Assembly (NCBI RefSeq): GCF_002335525.1
Contig: NZ_BDUF01000049.1
Span: 6,310-70,309 of the forward strand
DNA from: Effusibacillus lacus
GTDB lineage: Bacteria > Bacillota > Bacilli > Tumebacillales > Effusibacillaceae
DNA: 64,000 bases
Direction of reading: 5' to 3'
Part shown: positions 53,107 through 62,526 of the stretch, piece after piece
How positions within the stretch are numbered: the first letter of the stretch is position 1
How the letters are laid out: every line of letters begins with the position of its first letter
Notes under the pieces: generated by a model
Database searches by the model: none
What the model saw: the letters and a program-made list of their open reading frames with translations, nothing else
What the model was told of the DNA's origin: nothing
Program-made: the position numbers and the translations under genes

Positions 53107-54070
53107 GTACGGTTCCTCCCTTCCGTTTTGCAAGCAACTGTCTAAACCACGGTACTACACCCTGGGGGATAAACAGCACGACCAACACCAGCAGCACACC
53201 GTAAACAACTGCTTGCAAGCCCCCCTGCGCACCTCCAAGCAGGGAGCGCAGCACGGTTCCCAGCAAGGTTATCAGAACAGCGCCAAAAATCGGTCCCCCT
53301 GCTGTACCGATTCCGCCGATAATGGCCATCAGGGCGATCTGGGCCGAAAGGGCAAAGGAGAATTCATGCATGGGCTCAATGATGCCGATATACTGGGCGT
53401 AAAAGGTTCCCCCCATGGCTGTCAAAGCACTGCTGATGACCATGGCAATCAGCCGGACCCGGATGCTGGATATGCCCAACGCTTGGGCTGCCTGCTCGTT
53501 TTCCCGGACCCCAATCAGGTAATAGCCGAAATGGGAGCGGTTCATCCATCGTGTGAACCCGTATGAAAGGGCAAGCAGCGCCAGCGCCAGGTAAAAATAC
53601 GCAGCCTTGCTGTCAAACATCATGTTAAGGACACCCGGACGATAGGGAACCGGAATTCCGCTTGAACCTTGCGTCAGAGATTTCCAGTTGATGGCGATAA
53701 TCATCAATACCTCCATTACCGCAATCGTGCAAAGGGTAAAAAAAGGTCCATGGAGACGCAATGTTACCGCACCGATAAACAACCCGAACAATCCTGCCAG
53801 GACGGCACCCAACAGCATGCCAACCCAAGGGGAAATTCCATAGTGAACAAACAGGATGGTTGAAGTATAGGCGCCGATTCCGAAGAAAGCTGCGTGTCCC
53901 AGCGACAACATACCGCCGTATCCTCCGACAATGTTCCAGGAACAGGCAATAAAGGCCCACAATACCATCATAATGAGAGTGTCCAACAGGAAATCCTGCT
54001 CTCCGAGAACGAGCGGAAGGGCCAAAGCGACCAGCAACCCCAGCAATTGATACACAGTGGTTCGTTTCAT
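53081..54070 (-). CDS. livM: Branched-chain amino acid-type ABC transporter permease LivM
   Basis: A ~329-residue permease with about ten helices. LivM features are IVGGYGGMLSLGHAAFFGIGAYTST, HGPFFTLCTIAVMEVL, the EAA-type loop IGVRENEQAAQALGISSIRVRLIAMVISS and AIIGGIGTAGGPIFGAVLI. ATG 54070 has GGAGG seven bases upstream and overlaps the livH stop. Confidence 0.92.
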   Translation of the reverse strand: MKRTTVYQLLGLLVALALPLVLGEQDFLLDTLIMMVLWAFIACSWNIVGGYGGMLSLGHAAFFGIGAYTSTILFVHYGISPWVGMLLGAVLAGLFGLFIGAVTLRLHGPFFTLCTIAVMEVLMIIAINWKSLTQGSSGIPVPYRPGVLNMMFDSKAAYFYLALALLALSYGFTRWMNRSHFGYYLIGVRENEQAAQALGISSIRVRLIAMVISSALTAMGGTFYAQYIGIIEPMHEFSFALSAQIALMAIIGGIGTAGGPIFGAVLITLLGTVLRSLLGGAQGGLQAVVYGVLLVLVVLFIPQGVVPWFRQLLAKRKGGTVRVDRAEPV

Positions 54071-54951
54071 CACACAGCCTCCTCCGCATCACCCGGTCTG
54101 CCCAACAACCCGTTGGGACGCAAAATCAAAATCAAAATGAAAACGGTGAAATATACAAGTTGTTTCATGGAAGGCGCTATAAAGTAACTGCTGAGTGTTT
54201 CGATCACACCAATCAGCAACCCGCCTATGACGGCTCCGGGCAGACTGCCCAGCCCCCCCAGTACGACAACGACAAATGCGATGAGCGCAAACTGCTCTCC
54301 CACCGTCGGATAAACAGAGTAGATGGGAATCAGCAGGGAGCCTGCCACCCCCAGCAATCCGATGCCGATAGCAAAAGTAAGCATGTAGATTTTGGAATTG
54401 GAGACTCCCATTAATGTTGCGGAAAATCTGTCTTGTGACGCAGCCCGAATCGCTTTCCCCACATAGGTATAATGCAGGAACAGGAACAACAGGACTGTTA
54501 TCACCGCTGCGATTAGAAACGCCACCAGGAGTGGCACTCCGATATGAATGGGTCCCAGGCTGATAACGGCAGACGACAGCGGCATGTTAATCCCGCGAAA
54601 ATCGGCCGAGAACAGCACGAGAGCCAGATTCTGCAGCGCCACCGACAATCCGATGAAGGCGAAGATCTGCACCACATGCGGGCGCCCGATGGTTCTGCCA
54701 ACAATCAGTTTGTAAAAGACGATCCCCAACGCGAAGAGCAGAAGGGCCATGATGAACATGGACACGTAAGGATGCACCCCAAGCAGTTGGAACAGGAAAA
54801 AGGCACCAAACATCCCCAGCATCAGAAAGTCACCGTGTGCGAAATTGACAATTTTCATAACACCAAACACCAGTGTCAATCCGACGCTGACAAGCACGTA
54901 AATTCCGCCCAACAAAAGCCCGGAGGCCAGCAGCTGCAAAAAAATGTCCAT
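54070..54951 (-). CDS. livH: Branched-chain amino acid-type ABC transporter permease LivH
   Basis: A ~293-residue permease with about eight helices. It begins MDIFLQLLASGLLLGGIYVLVSVGLTLVFGVMKIVNFAHGDFLMLG, the LivH hallmark, with the cytoplasmic loop AIRAASQDRFSATLMGVSNSKIYMLTFAIG and the C-terminal VVLGGLGSLPGAVIGGLLIG. ATG 54951 is taken because it opens the conserved region; the in-frame start 13 codons upstream is unlikely. It lies 20 bp after the binding-protein gene. Confidence 0.92.
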   Translation of the reverse strand: MDIFLQLLASGLLLGGIYVLVSVGLTLVFGVMKIVNFAHGDFLMLGMFGAFFLFQLLGVHPYVSMFIMALLLFALGIVFYKLIVGRTIGRPHVVQIFAFIGLSVALQNLALVLFSADFRGINMPLSSAVISLGPIHIGVPLLVAFLIAAVITVLLFLFLHYTYVGKAIRAASQDRFSATLMGVSNSKIYMLTFAIGIGLLGVAGSLLIPIYSVYPTVGEQFALIAFVVVVLGGLGSLPGAVIGGLLIGVIETLSSYFIAPSMKQLVYFTVFILILILRPNGLLGRPGDAEEAV

Positions 54952-54971
54952 TGCTTCACCACCATTTCGTG

Positions 54972-56234
54972 TTATTTCCGTTCGCCCCATGCGGGAAGCG
55001 GGATCATGATCGGTTTGGCCACCGCAAAGTTCTCAGGATAAATCACATTGAGCTTGCCGTTTTGCCATTGCATGACTGCCATTTGGGCGCGGGTGTTCTG
55101 GCCGTCTTCCCCGAATTTGATGCCCCAGCCGACAGGGGTCGCACCTACCGGAAGATCAAGGGACAATGCCTGTTTCCGCACCTTTTCCGGATCCGTGGTT
55201 CCCGTTTTTTGCAATACGTCGTTAAACAGGACATAAGCCGAAGAAAACGCCAGTTTACCGATCAAGTCAGGTTCTTTTCCGAATTTTTCCTTGTAACGCT
55301 TGAAGAACTCCGTCTCAAGTTTTTGAGCTTCCGGAGTGAGGGCCTGCTTGTTGATCAGCATGGCGCTTGAAGTGTCCAATACCCCGTCCGCATCTTTTCC
55401 AAAGGTATGTCCGAAGTTGTCCGAGCTTTGTCCCGCACCGTTGCCGATGACCGCTTTCACGTTTAACCCCAGCTGCTTTGCCTGTTTCCAGAACAATTGG
55501 GCATCGGTATCGTATTGAACGACATCCAATACATCCGGGTTCAGTTCTTTCAGCTTCAGGATAATGGATGTCATATCGTTGGTCTGCTTGGCGTTGTACT
55601 TGATTTCTCCGACAATCGGAATGCCCGCTTTCTCCGCCGCTTCCTTGGTAGCCTTAGTAACCCCTGTACCAAAGTCTCCATCCTCATGCACAATCGCAAC
55701 CTTCATTTGCGACGGCTGCAGCCCCAGCTTCGGAGCCACTTCTTTCGCCAGATATTCGATTGTCGTCGGACCATACGAGGCCGCACTCGGATTTGGTCGA
55801 AACACGTATTTGTATCCCCGTGTGGTAATACGCGGGTCGGTAGCGGCCACTTCCCAATAAACGACCTTGTTCCTTTCGGTGACTTCCGATGCAGCCATGG
55901 CCAGCGGACTCGCGTAAAAGCCGACAATCGTCTTCACTTTTTCCTGTGAAATCAGGCGGTTCACTTCGTTGACAGCAGCCGTTGCATCCGGAACGTCCGC
56001 TTTCACCAATTCGATTTTTTTGGTATTGGGCTGGTCATTGATCACATCTTTTGCGATTTCTACACCATTGGTGCAGGCTTGGCCAATTTTTGCCAGGCTG
56101 CCCGAAACGGGGAACGCAACCCCAACTTTTAAAGACTCGGTCGACGAAGATGTTCCGGTTGAACACCCTGCCAGCAGGCTTGTCGCCAGAGTTGTGGACA
56201 GTACACCCATCATCCATCGATTTCTCTTTTTCAT
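54972..56234 (-). CDS. ABC transporter substrate-binding lipoprotein (LivK/Leu-Ile-Val family)
   Basis: A 420-residue periplasmic-binding-protein-like receptor. The lipoprotein signal peptide ends TLATSLLAGCSTGTSSS. Two type I lobes follow: LKVGVAFPVSGSLAKIGQACTNGVEIAKDVIN, VKTIVGFYASPLAMAASEVTERNKVVYWEVAATDPRIT and VAIVHEDGDFGTGVTKATKEAAEKAGI. It captures the substrate for LivHMGF. The ligand may be an amide or a carboxylic acid; binding sites in this family are not readable by eye. It is the first transporter gene, 45 bp after the CoA-transferase B gene. Confidence 0.92.
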   Translation of the reverse strand: MKKRNRWMMGVLSTTLATSLLAGCSTGTSSSTESLKVGVAFPVSGSLAKIGQACTNGVEIAKDVINDQPNTKKIELVKADVPDATAAVNEVNRLISQEKVKTIVGFYASPLAMAASEVTERNKVVYWEVAATDPRITTRGYKYVFRPNPSAASYGPTTIEYLAKEVAPKLGLQPSQMKVAIVHEDGDFGTGVTKATKEAAEKAGIPIVGEIKYNAKQTNDMTSIILKLKELNPDVLDVVQYDTDAQLFWKQAKQLGLNVKAVIGNGAGQSSDNFGHTFGKDADGVLDTSSAMLINKQALTPEAQKLETEFFKRYKEKFGKEPDLIGKLAFSSAYVLFNDVLQKTGTTDPEKVRKQALSLDLPVGATPVGWGIKFGEDGQNTRAQMAVMQWQNGKLNVIYPENFAVAKPIMIPLPAWGERK

Positions 56235-56279
56235 GTTGACCCCTCGTCTTTCTTTTGATTTTTTTGGTTGTATGGGAGG

Positions 56280-56960
56280 TTATGCACCTATTCGCGGATT
56301 TTTCGGTCTTTTTGCAATCCGAAAGCTGTCGGACACACTGAAATGTGCCGGCGTCATTTCCCTTAACTGATCAAGCGTCAACTCATCCACCATTTCTTCC
56401 AACACCATTTTCGAATCGACAAAACGAAACACGGCAAATTCTGTTACCAGGATGTCGACTTCTTCTTTGGCTGTCAGCGGGTACGTGCAGGATGGAAGCA
56501 GCTTCGGCTTGCCATCGGGGGTGAGATGGGTCGTCGCGACGATCACCGTCCGTGCACCCACAATCAGATCCATGGCACCCCCTACTCCCAGCACATCTTT
56601 TCCGGGAACCGCCCAGTTGGCAATGTCCCCCCTTTCACTGACCTGCAGGGCACCAATAACGGTCTTGTCCACATGACCGCCGCGCATCATGGCAAACGAC
56701 AGTGCGGAATCGAAATAGGAAGCTCCCGGCAGTTCCGTGATGGGCAGTTTGCTGGCGTTGATCAGATCCGGATCGCTCCGTTCAGGAGGAGGCGTGGGAC
56801 CTACGCCAAGGATGCCGTTCTCGGATTGTAAAAACACCTGCCGGTCGGAAGGGATATAATCCGCCACCAGAACGGGAATCCCAATCCCCAGGTTCACAAT
56901 ATCTCCGTTCTCCAGTTCCTGTGCCGCCCGCCATGCAATATAGTTCCGGTAATCGGTCAT
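56280..56960 (-). CDS. 3-oxoacid CoA-transferase family, subunit B (second pair)
   Basis: A ~226-residue beta subunit with NLGIGIPVLVADYI, the active-site FLQSENGILGVGPTPPPE (Glu near residue 48), SALSFAMMRGGHVDKTVIGALQVSE and GVGGAMDLIVGARTVIVATTH. It closely resembles the copy at 27754-28440 along its length, so the window has two paralogous pairs. ATG 56960 overlaps the subunit A stop as ATGA and follows GGGGGG. In this operon it probably activates an imported acid or acetoacetate. Confidence 0.92.
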   Translation of the reverse strand: MTDYRNYIAWRAAQELENGDIVNLGIGIPVLVADYIPSDRQVFLQSENGILGVGPTPPPERSDPDLINASKLPITELPGASYFDSALSFAMMRGGHVDKTVIGALQVSERGDIANWAVPGKDVLGVGGAMDLIVGARTVIVATTHLTPDGKPKLLPSCTYPLTAKEEVDILVTEFAVFRFVDSKMVLEEMVDELTLDQLREMTPAHFSVSDSFRIAKRPKNPRIGA

Positions 56961-57619
56961 GCCATTCCCCCCTTGCACACCACAACGTCAACAAACAGAT
57001 GAGGCGTGACAATCGCTTCCGGATCCAGCTCCCCGATCTCCACAACCTCGTCCACTTCCGCAATCGTGAGATCCGCTGCCATTGCCATTACGGGATTGAA
57101 GTTGCGGGCTGTCTTGTAGTAAATCAGATTTCCGTAACGGTCGGCCTTGTACGCTTTGATCAATGCCACATCCGCCCGTAAACTCCTTTCCAATACATAT
57201 TCCCGTCCATCAAACACCTTGGTTTCTTTGCCTTCCGCCAGCAGGGTGCCTGCGGCTGTCGGCGTATAGAAGGCTGCAATTCCGCTTCCTCCCAGCCGAA
57301 TGGCTTCACTGAACGTGCCCTGCGGAAGCAATTCCACCTCCAGCTTTCCTTCCCGCTTGTGGCGGGAGACATCCGGATTGCTTGTAAAGTAGGTGCCGAT
57401 CGCTTTTTTCAGGCGGCCGGCCAGCAGCAGTTTGCCAAGTCCTTGCCCCGGCTGTCCGACATTGTTGCTGATAACGGTCAAATCCCGGACATCGGTCTCA
57501 AGCAAAGCCTCAACCAAAGTCAAGGGCTGGCCCGACAATCCGAATCCACCGACCATGATCGTGGAGCCGTTTTGTATAAGCGCAACTGCTTCCCTTGCTG
57601 TCATGAATCTTGCAGGCAT
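56957..57619 (-). CDS. 3-oxoacid CoA-transferase family, subunit A (second pair)
   Basis: A 220-residue alpha subunit with [63 protein letters not shown] and the ending [30 protein letters not shown]. It is paralogous to the gene at 28455-29132. Its start overlaps the 3' end of the thiolase gene by 19 bp and follows GGGGGG. Confidence 0.92.
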   Translation of the reverse strand: MPARFMTAREAVALIQNGSTIMVGGFGLSGQPLTLVEALLETDVRDLTVISNNVGQPGQGLGKLLLAGRLKKAIGTYFTSNPDVSRHKREGKLEVELLPQGTFSEAIRLGGSGIAAFYTPTAAGTLLAEGKETKVFDGREYVLERSLRADVALIKAYKADRYGNLIYYKTARNFNPVMAMAADLTIAEVDEVVEIGELDPEAIVTPHLFVDVVVCKGGMA

Positions 57620-58818
57620 TGGGACCCCCCCGTAAGATTCTCAATGATCATCGCGACACCCTGTCCGCCGCCGACACACTGCGTAGCCAACCCGTATCGA
57701 CTGCCGCGGCGTTTCATTTCATACGCCAACGAAACGACCAGGCGGGTTCCCGTACATCCCAGCGGGTGTCCCAGAGCGATCGCTCCCCCGTTTACATTTA
57801 CTTTCGCCGGATCCAGCCCGAGTTCACGGATACAAGCTACCGATTGGGAAGCAAACGCTTCATTCAACTCCACCAGATCGATATCGTCCAAGGACAGTCC
57901 CGATTGCTTCAGCGCCTTCAAGGTCGCCGGAACCGGCCCAATACCCATATACTCAGGCTCCACGCCGGCAGCCGCAAAAGTAACGATTCTCGCCAGCGGG
58001 ACAAGCCCCAACCCTCGGGCTTTGTCGGCTGACATCAGCACTACCGCTGCCGCCCCATCGTTTCGTCCGCAGGAATTACCGGCAGTAACGGTACCGTTCG
58101 GCCTGAATGCCGGTCGCAGGTTGGCCAGTTTCTCCATCGTTGTATCCGGTCTGGGAAACTCGTCAACCTGGAAGGTGATGGATTGTTTCTTTTGTTTCAC
58201 TTCGACCGGCACGATTTCATCCTGAAATACGCCGTTCGCCAATGCCTTCGCCGCTTTCATTTGGCTCTCATAGGCAAAACGATCCTGATCCTCCCGGCTG
58301 ATTCCGTATTTGTCCGCCACGTTTTCGGCAGTCTGGCCCATTCCCAGATCTTTGCCGTAGATGTCCATCGGTTGCGAACCGGGGCCTCCCTCCAGATTGG
58401 CGTCCACCAATTCGGGGGGAAGATCGGAATTGCGGATGTTTCGGAGATAGAAGATGGATTGACTCATATTTTCCGTGCCGCCTGCCACAACAATATCGGC
58501 TGCTCCCATCACAATCTCTTTCATCCCGAGACTGATCGCTTGCATGCCGGACCCGCACAGCATATTGACCGTATAGGCGGGTGTGGAAACCGGAATTCCC
58601 GCCTTCAGTGCGGCCACCCTGGCGATGTTGTTCGCACGGCTGGTGGAGCGGACATGGCCCAAGACAACGGTTTCTACCGATTCTTTTGAAATCCCGGCCC
58701 GTTCCATTGCCCCCCGGATGACCACATCCGCAAGATCTTCCGGATTGACGGACGTCAAGGTCCCTCCATACTTGCCGATGGCCGTTCGAGCCGCACTGAC
58801 AATCACAACCTCTTTCAT
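57601..58818 (-). CDS. Acetyl-CoA acetyltransferase / 3-ketoacyl-CoA thiolase (second copy)
   Basis: A 405-residue thiolase. The nucleophilic cysteine is in [19 protein letters not shown] (near residue 89), the His in [19 protein letters not shown] and the second Cys in [11 protein letters not shown]. It ends with a 12-residue tail beyond the usual end, overlapping the CoA-transferase A start. It works with the 3-hydroxyacyl-CoA dehydrogenase one codon upstream. It shares extensive blocks with the thiolase at 50466-51662, so the operon carries two paralogues. Confidence 0.93.
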   Translation of the reverse strand: MKEVVIVSAARTAIGKYGGTLTSVNPEDLADVVIRGAMERAGISKESVETVVLGHVRSTSRANNIARVAALKAGIPVSTPAYTVNMLCGSGMQAISLGMKEIVMGAADIVVAGGTENMSQSIFYLRNIRNSDLPPELVDANLEGGPGSQPMDIYGKDLGMGQTAENVADKYGISREDQDRFAYESQMKAAKALANGVFQDEIVPVEVKQKKQSITFQVDEFPRPDTTMEKLANLRPAFRPNGTVTAGNSCGRNDGAAAVVLMSADKARGLGLVPLARIVTFAAAGVEPEYMGIGPVPATLKALKQSGLSLDDIDLVELNEAFASQSVACIRELGLDPAKVNVNGGAIALGHPLGCTGTRLVVSLAYEMKRRGSRYGLATQCVGGGQGVAMIIENLTGGSQCLQDS

Positions 58819-59751
58819 TTATCGGTCCCCCTTTGTGCGATCTGGTGCTTCCGTTGCTTCGGAGCGACTTGTGCTCTTTGCTTGCTCTGTGTAGTCGTAC
58901 CAGCCTTTGCCGGTTTTCCGGCCCCACTCCCCTTTTTTAAATTTCTCGATCACCGATTTTTTCGGTCCGGCCTGCGGATCTCCGGTTTCTTCCATCCGCT
59001 GCATCCGCACGTAGTAGTTCACGTCAATCCCTGTCAAATCCATCAGGGCAAAGGGACCGATCGGATGGTTCAATGCCTTCAGGCATGCCAGGTCAATATC
59101 TTCAAACGATGCGATCCCCTGTTCGTACAGGGAAACCGCTTCATCCATCATCGCACCCAGAATCCGGTTGGCGACGAATCCGGATATCTCCTTGTGAAGC
59201 ACGATTGGAATCTTGCCAATCTTGCGGGTCAATTCCACCGTAATATCAACCGTTTCCTGTGAGGTGTGCGGATTTCGTACAACCTCCACCAGCTCCATCA
59301 CCAGCGCCGGGTTGAAGAAGTGCATATTGCAGACTTTCTCCGGCCGTTTTGTCGCATCGGCCACCTTCGAGCTGACGATGGTCGAACTGTTGGTCGCGAG
59401 GATTGCGTGAGCGGGAGTCAGCCGATCCAATTCGGCAAACAATTGCCGTTTGACTTCCAGTTTTTCAATAATCGCTTCGATCACGAAGTCTGCATCCCGA
59501 GCAGCCTGTTCCAGATTCTCGGAGAACGTAAGCCGGGCAAATGCTTCCTCAACCTGCGCCTGCGTCAACCGTCCTTTGTCGACTCGCCGCCGCATATGTC
59601 CTTTCAATGATTCTTCCGCCTTCTGCAAGCTTTCTTGAGAAATGTCCTGCAGCGCTACCTCATAACCTGCCAACGCGCATACCATGGCGATCTGGGAACC
59701 CATGGCTCCCGACCCGACCACCAGAATCTTGCGAATCTCTTCGATGCCCAT
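58819..59751 (-). CDS. 3-hydroxybutyryl-CoA / 3-hydroxyacyl-CoA dehydrogenase
   Basis: A ~310-residue enzyme. The NAD Rossmann motif is KILVVGSGAMGSQIAMVCALAGYEVALQDI, with NTSSTIVSSKVADATKRPEKVCNMHFFNPALVMELVEVV (catalytic His in HFFNP) and the C-terminal domain LNHPIGPFALMDLTGIDVNYYV and GEWGRKTGKGWYDY. It oxidises 3-hydroxyacyl-CoA to 3-oxoacyl-CoA. ATG 59751 is five bases after GGGGGAG and starts at the Rossmann strand. A second member is cut by the right edge. Confidence 0.93.
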   Translation of the reverse strand: MGIEEIRKILVVGSGAMGSQIAMVCALAGYEVALQDISQESLQKAEESLKGHMRRRVDKGRLTQAQVEEAFARLTFSENLEQAARDADFVIEAIIEKLEVKRQLFAELDRLTPAHAILATNSSTIVSSKVADATKRPEKVCNMHFFNPALVMELVEVVRNPHTSQETVDITVELTRKIGKIPIVLHKEISGFVANRILGAMMDEAVSLYEQGIASFEDIDLACLKALNHPIGPFALMDLTGIDVNYYVRMQRMEETGDPQAGPKKSVIEKFKKGEWGRKTGKGWYDYTEQAKSTSRSEATEAPDRTKGDR

Positions 59752-59783
59752 GGTTCTCCCCCATTTCACGAGTGTGACAATGT

Positions 59784-60923
59784 TTATTTTCCCAGCAGCT
59801 GTGCCGCCACAATGTTGCGTTGGATCTCATTGGTGCCCTCGTAAATTTTGGTGATACGGGCGTCACGATAGAACCGTTCAACCTCATATTCCTTCATATA
59901 CCCGACTCCCCCAAAGATCTGCAGCGCCCTGTCGGCCACCTTATTGAATGTTTCGGTTGAGAACAGCTTCGTCATGGCCGCTTCCTTGATTGCTTTTTCG
60001 CCGTTTTCCAACCTTTGGGCCACCTGATAATTGAACGCCCGGCCTACCTCGGTCTCGGTTGCCATATCGGCCAGCATCCACTGCAGCCCCTGGTTCTCGG
60101 CAATCGGTTTGCCGAATTGCACCCTTTGCTTCATATAATCCGTGCAAAGTTCAATCAGTTTCTGACAGGAACCGTATGCCCGGGCAGCGAGTGTGCAGCG
60201 GCCTTCCGTCAAAATCTTGAGAGCCGAGGCATACCCCATGCCGACTTCTCCGAGAACGTTTTCTTCCGGCACTTCACAATCCTCGAAGAACAATTGAGCG
60301 GTATGGGAACCGCGAAGTCCCATTTTCTTGTCCACCGCCCCCACTTTGAAACCGGGGAAATTCTTCTCGACCGCCAATGCGGTAAACCCGCCCTTGACTC
60401 CTTTGGATGGGTCGGTGACTGCGATCACGGTAAACAGATCCGCGTAGGGACCGTTTGTGATAAAATGTTTCATTCCGTTGATCACCCAACGGTCTCCCTT
60501 TTTCTCCGCACGGGTTTTGATGTTTGTTGCGTCTGACCCGGCTTCCGGCTCCGACAGGGCAAAAGCGGCCAACAACTTGCCCGCGGCCAAATCCGGCAGG
60601 TACTTCTGCTTCAGATGTTCGCTGCCAAGACGGACGATGCCGGTGCTGCCGATTCCCGTGTGGGCGCTGATAATGGACACAAATCCGTTGTGGGTCCGGC
60701 CCATTTTTTCCAGTACCAGGCATTTGCCAACCACCCCGAGACCCAGTCCTCCGTATTCCTCGGGAATTCCCATGCCGTAAAGCCCCAGCTGCTTCGCTTT
60801 GTCCAGCAGATGTTCCGGAACATGATCCTCTTCTTCAATCTGGTTGGCGAGCGGTTCCACTTCATTGTCGACAAATTCTTGCACCGTTTGGGCAATTTGC
60901 CGCAGTTCTTCGGAAAACTGCAT
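59784..60923 (-). CDS. Acyl-CoA dehydrogenase (short/medium chain type)
   Basis: A 379-residue FAD acyl-CoA dehydrogenase. It shows YGGLGLGVVGKCLVLEKMGRTHNGF, the flavin-contact ALSEPEAGSDATNIKTRAEKKGDRWVINGMKHFITNG and the catalytic base in TKIYEGTNEIQRNIVAAQLLG (Glu near residue 362). It introduces the 2,3-double bond in acyl-CoA and passes electrons to ETF. It follows the acyl-CoA ligase gene by 16 bp with a GGAAGGAG ribosome site. Confidence 0.94.
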   Translation of the reverse strand: MQFSEELRQIAQTVQEFVDNEVEPLANQIEEEDHVPEHLLDKAKQLGLYGMGIPEEYGGLGLGVVGKCLVLEKMGRTHNGFVSIISAHTGIGSTGIVRLGSEHLKQKYLPDLAAGKLLAAFALSEPEAGSDATNIKTRAEKKGDRWVINGMKHFITNGPYADLFTVIAVTDPSKGVKGGFTALAVEKNFPGFKVGAVDKKMGLRGSHTAQLFFEDCEVPEENVLGEVGMGYASALKILTEGRCTLAARAYGSCQKLIELCTDYMKQRVQFGKPIAENQGLQWMLADMATETEVGRAFNYQVAQRLENGEKAIKEAAMTKLFSTETFNKVADRALQIFGGVGYMKEYEVERFYRDARITKIYEGTNEIQRNIVAAQLLGK

Positions 60924-60939
60924 ATCTCATTCTCCTTCC

Positions 60940-62523
60940 TTATTGGGCGTTGGACGAATCTTTCATATTCATTCGCTCTTCTTCCACCAAAGTGCGCTTC
61001 AGAATTTTTCCGACTGTGGTTTTGGGAAGCGAACTTCTCAGTTCAACGCTGCGGGGTGCTTTGTAGGGAGACAATTGGCTCCGGCAAAAATCAATCAGTT
61101 CCTCTTCCGTAACGGATTGCCCCTGTTTTGGAACCACATAGGCTTTGACCGCTTCCCCTCTATACGAATCCGGAATCCCCACCACCGCTGCCTCTTGCAC
61201 AGCCGGGTGCTGGTACAACACTTCTTCCACTTCCTTCGGATAAACATTCAACCCGCCGGTAATAATCAACTCTTTCTTGCGGCCGACGATGTAGTAGTAT
61301 CCGTCCTCATCCATCATGGCAATGTCACCGGTATATAACCATCCTTCCCGCAATGCGGCTCGTGTTTCCTCAGGATTGTTCCAATACCCTTTCATCACTT
61401 GCGGTCCTTTGACAACCAGTTCCCCTGCTTCCCCGGTTGACAAAGTCCGGCCTCCGGTTTCCAGGTCAACAATCCGTGCCTCGGTATGAACCAGGGGGAT
61501 CCCGATGCTGCCTGCTTTTCGTATCCCCTGAACCGGATTGCGATGAGTGACCGGCGACGCTTCGGACAACCCGTACCCTTCCACGATCCGGGCTCCTGTT
61601 TTTGCCTCAAACTGATGAATCACTTCGACCGGCATCGGAGCCGAGCCGCAATTGCATACCTTAAGACATGTCAAGTCCGTTTCCCCACTCTTCGGATGGT
61701 TCAGCAGCGCAATGTACATCGTGGGAACGCCGGGAAACAAAGTCGGCCGGTATTTGGCAATGATTTCGATCACTTCATCCCTGTCAAATCCGGACAGCAG
61801 GATGACCGTCCCGCCAATCAACACCGATACGTTCATGCAACTGGTCATGCCGTATACGTGATACAACGGGGAAATCCCCAAAGTCACTTCCCCGGGAATT
61901 TGTAATACCTGAGAGCTGGCCCAATAGCTCTGATAGGCATTGGCGACCAGGTTGTAGTGGGTCAGCATGACTCCTTTTGACCGACCAGTCGTTCCACCCG
62001 TGTACTGAAGAACCGCCACATCTTCCTTAGCATCTATTTCCGGTTGCGGGGGACATGGCGGACAGGAAGCGATCAGTTTCTCGGCGTGCAAAAGCGTATG
62101 ATCCGGAGAATCCGGGCAGGGGCCGAACAGAATGATTCTCTCAATTGCCGTTTGCGACCGGACAGCAAGCAGCTTGCCGGTCTGTTCATCTGATGTCAAA
62201 ACCCATTTGGCGCCCGAGTCCTGAAGAATATGTTTCAACTCGTGTTCCGTATAGTGGGGATTGACCTGAACCACAATTCCCCCCGCCTGCAGCACGGCAT
62301 AATAGGCAATCATGTATTGCGGGCAGTTGGGGAACATCACCGCGGCACGGTCCCCTTTCTGCAGCCCGAGGTTGGCCAGGGCGGCCGCCAGGGAATCGAC
62401 ATTCTCTTTCAGCTGCCGGTACGTATACGCTTCGTCATTGTATCGGACTGCCGTCTGTTCCGGGTATTTGGCGGCTGTATTGGTTAACAACTGAAAAACC
62501 GGGTGAACCGGAATCTCGATCAT
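60940..62523 (-). CDS. AMP-forming acyl-CoA ligase (fatty-acid--CoA ligase type)
   Basis: A 527-residue ANL-family ligase. It shows the P-loop LQYTGGTTGRSKGVMLTHYNLVANAYQ (near residue 172), the A5 motif EGYGLSEASPVTHRNPVQG, the A7/A8 region GWLYTGDIAMMDEDGYYYIVGRKKELIITGGLNVYPKEVEEVL and the catalytic lysine in LPKTTVGKILKR. It activates a free fatty or branched acid to the CoA ester. It lies between the two acyl-CoA dehydrogenase genes, indicating a complete activation-oxidation operon. Confidence 0.94.
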   Translation of the reverse strand: MIEIPVHPVFQLLTNTAAKYPEQTAVRYNDEAYTYRQLKENVDSLAAALANLGLQKGDRAAVMFPNCPQYMIAYYAVLQAGGIVVQVNPHYTEHELKHILQDSGAKWVLTSDEQTGKLLAVRSQTAIERIILFGPCPDSPDHTLLHAEKLIASCPPCPPQPEIDAKEDVAVLQYTGGTTGRSKGVMLTHYNLVANAYQSYWASSQVLQIPGEVTLGISPLYHVYGMTSCMNVSVLIGGTVILLSGFDRDEVIEIIAKYRPTLFPGVPTMYIALLNHPKSGETDLTCLKVCNCGSAPMPVEVIHQFEAKTGARIVEGYGLSEASPVTHRNPVQGIRKAGSIGIPLVHTEARIVDLETGGRTLSTGEAGELVVKGPQVMKGYWNNPEETRAALREGWLYTGDIAMMDEDGYYYIVGRKKELIITGGLNVYPKEVEEVLYQHPAVQEAAVVGIPDSYRGEAVKAYVVPKQGQSVTEEELIDFCRSQLSPYKAPRSVELRSSLPKTTVGKILKRTLVEEERMNMKDSSNAQ

Positions 62524-62526
62524 CCG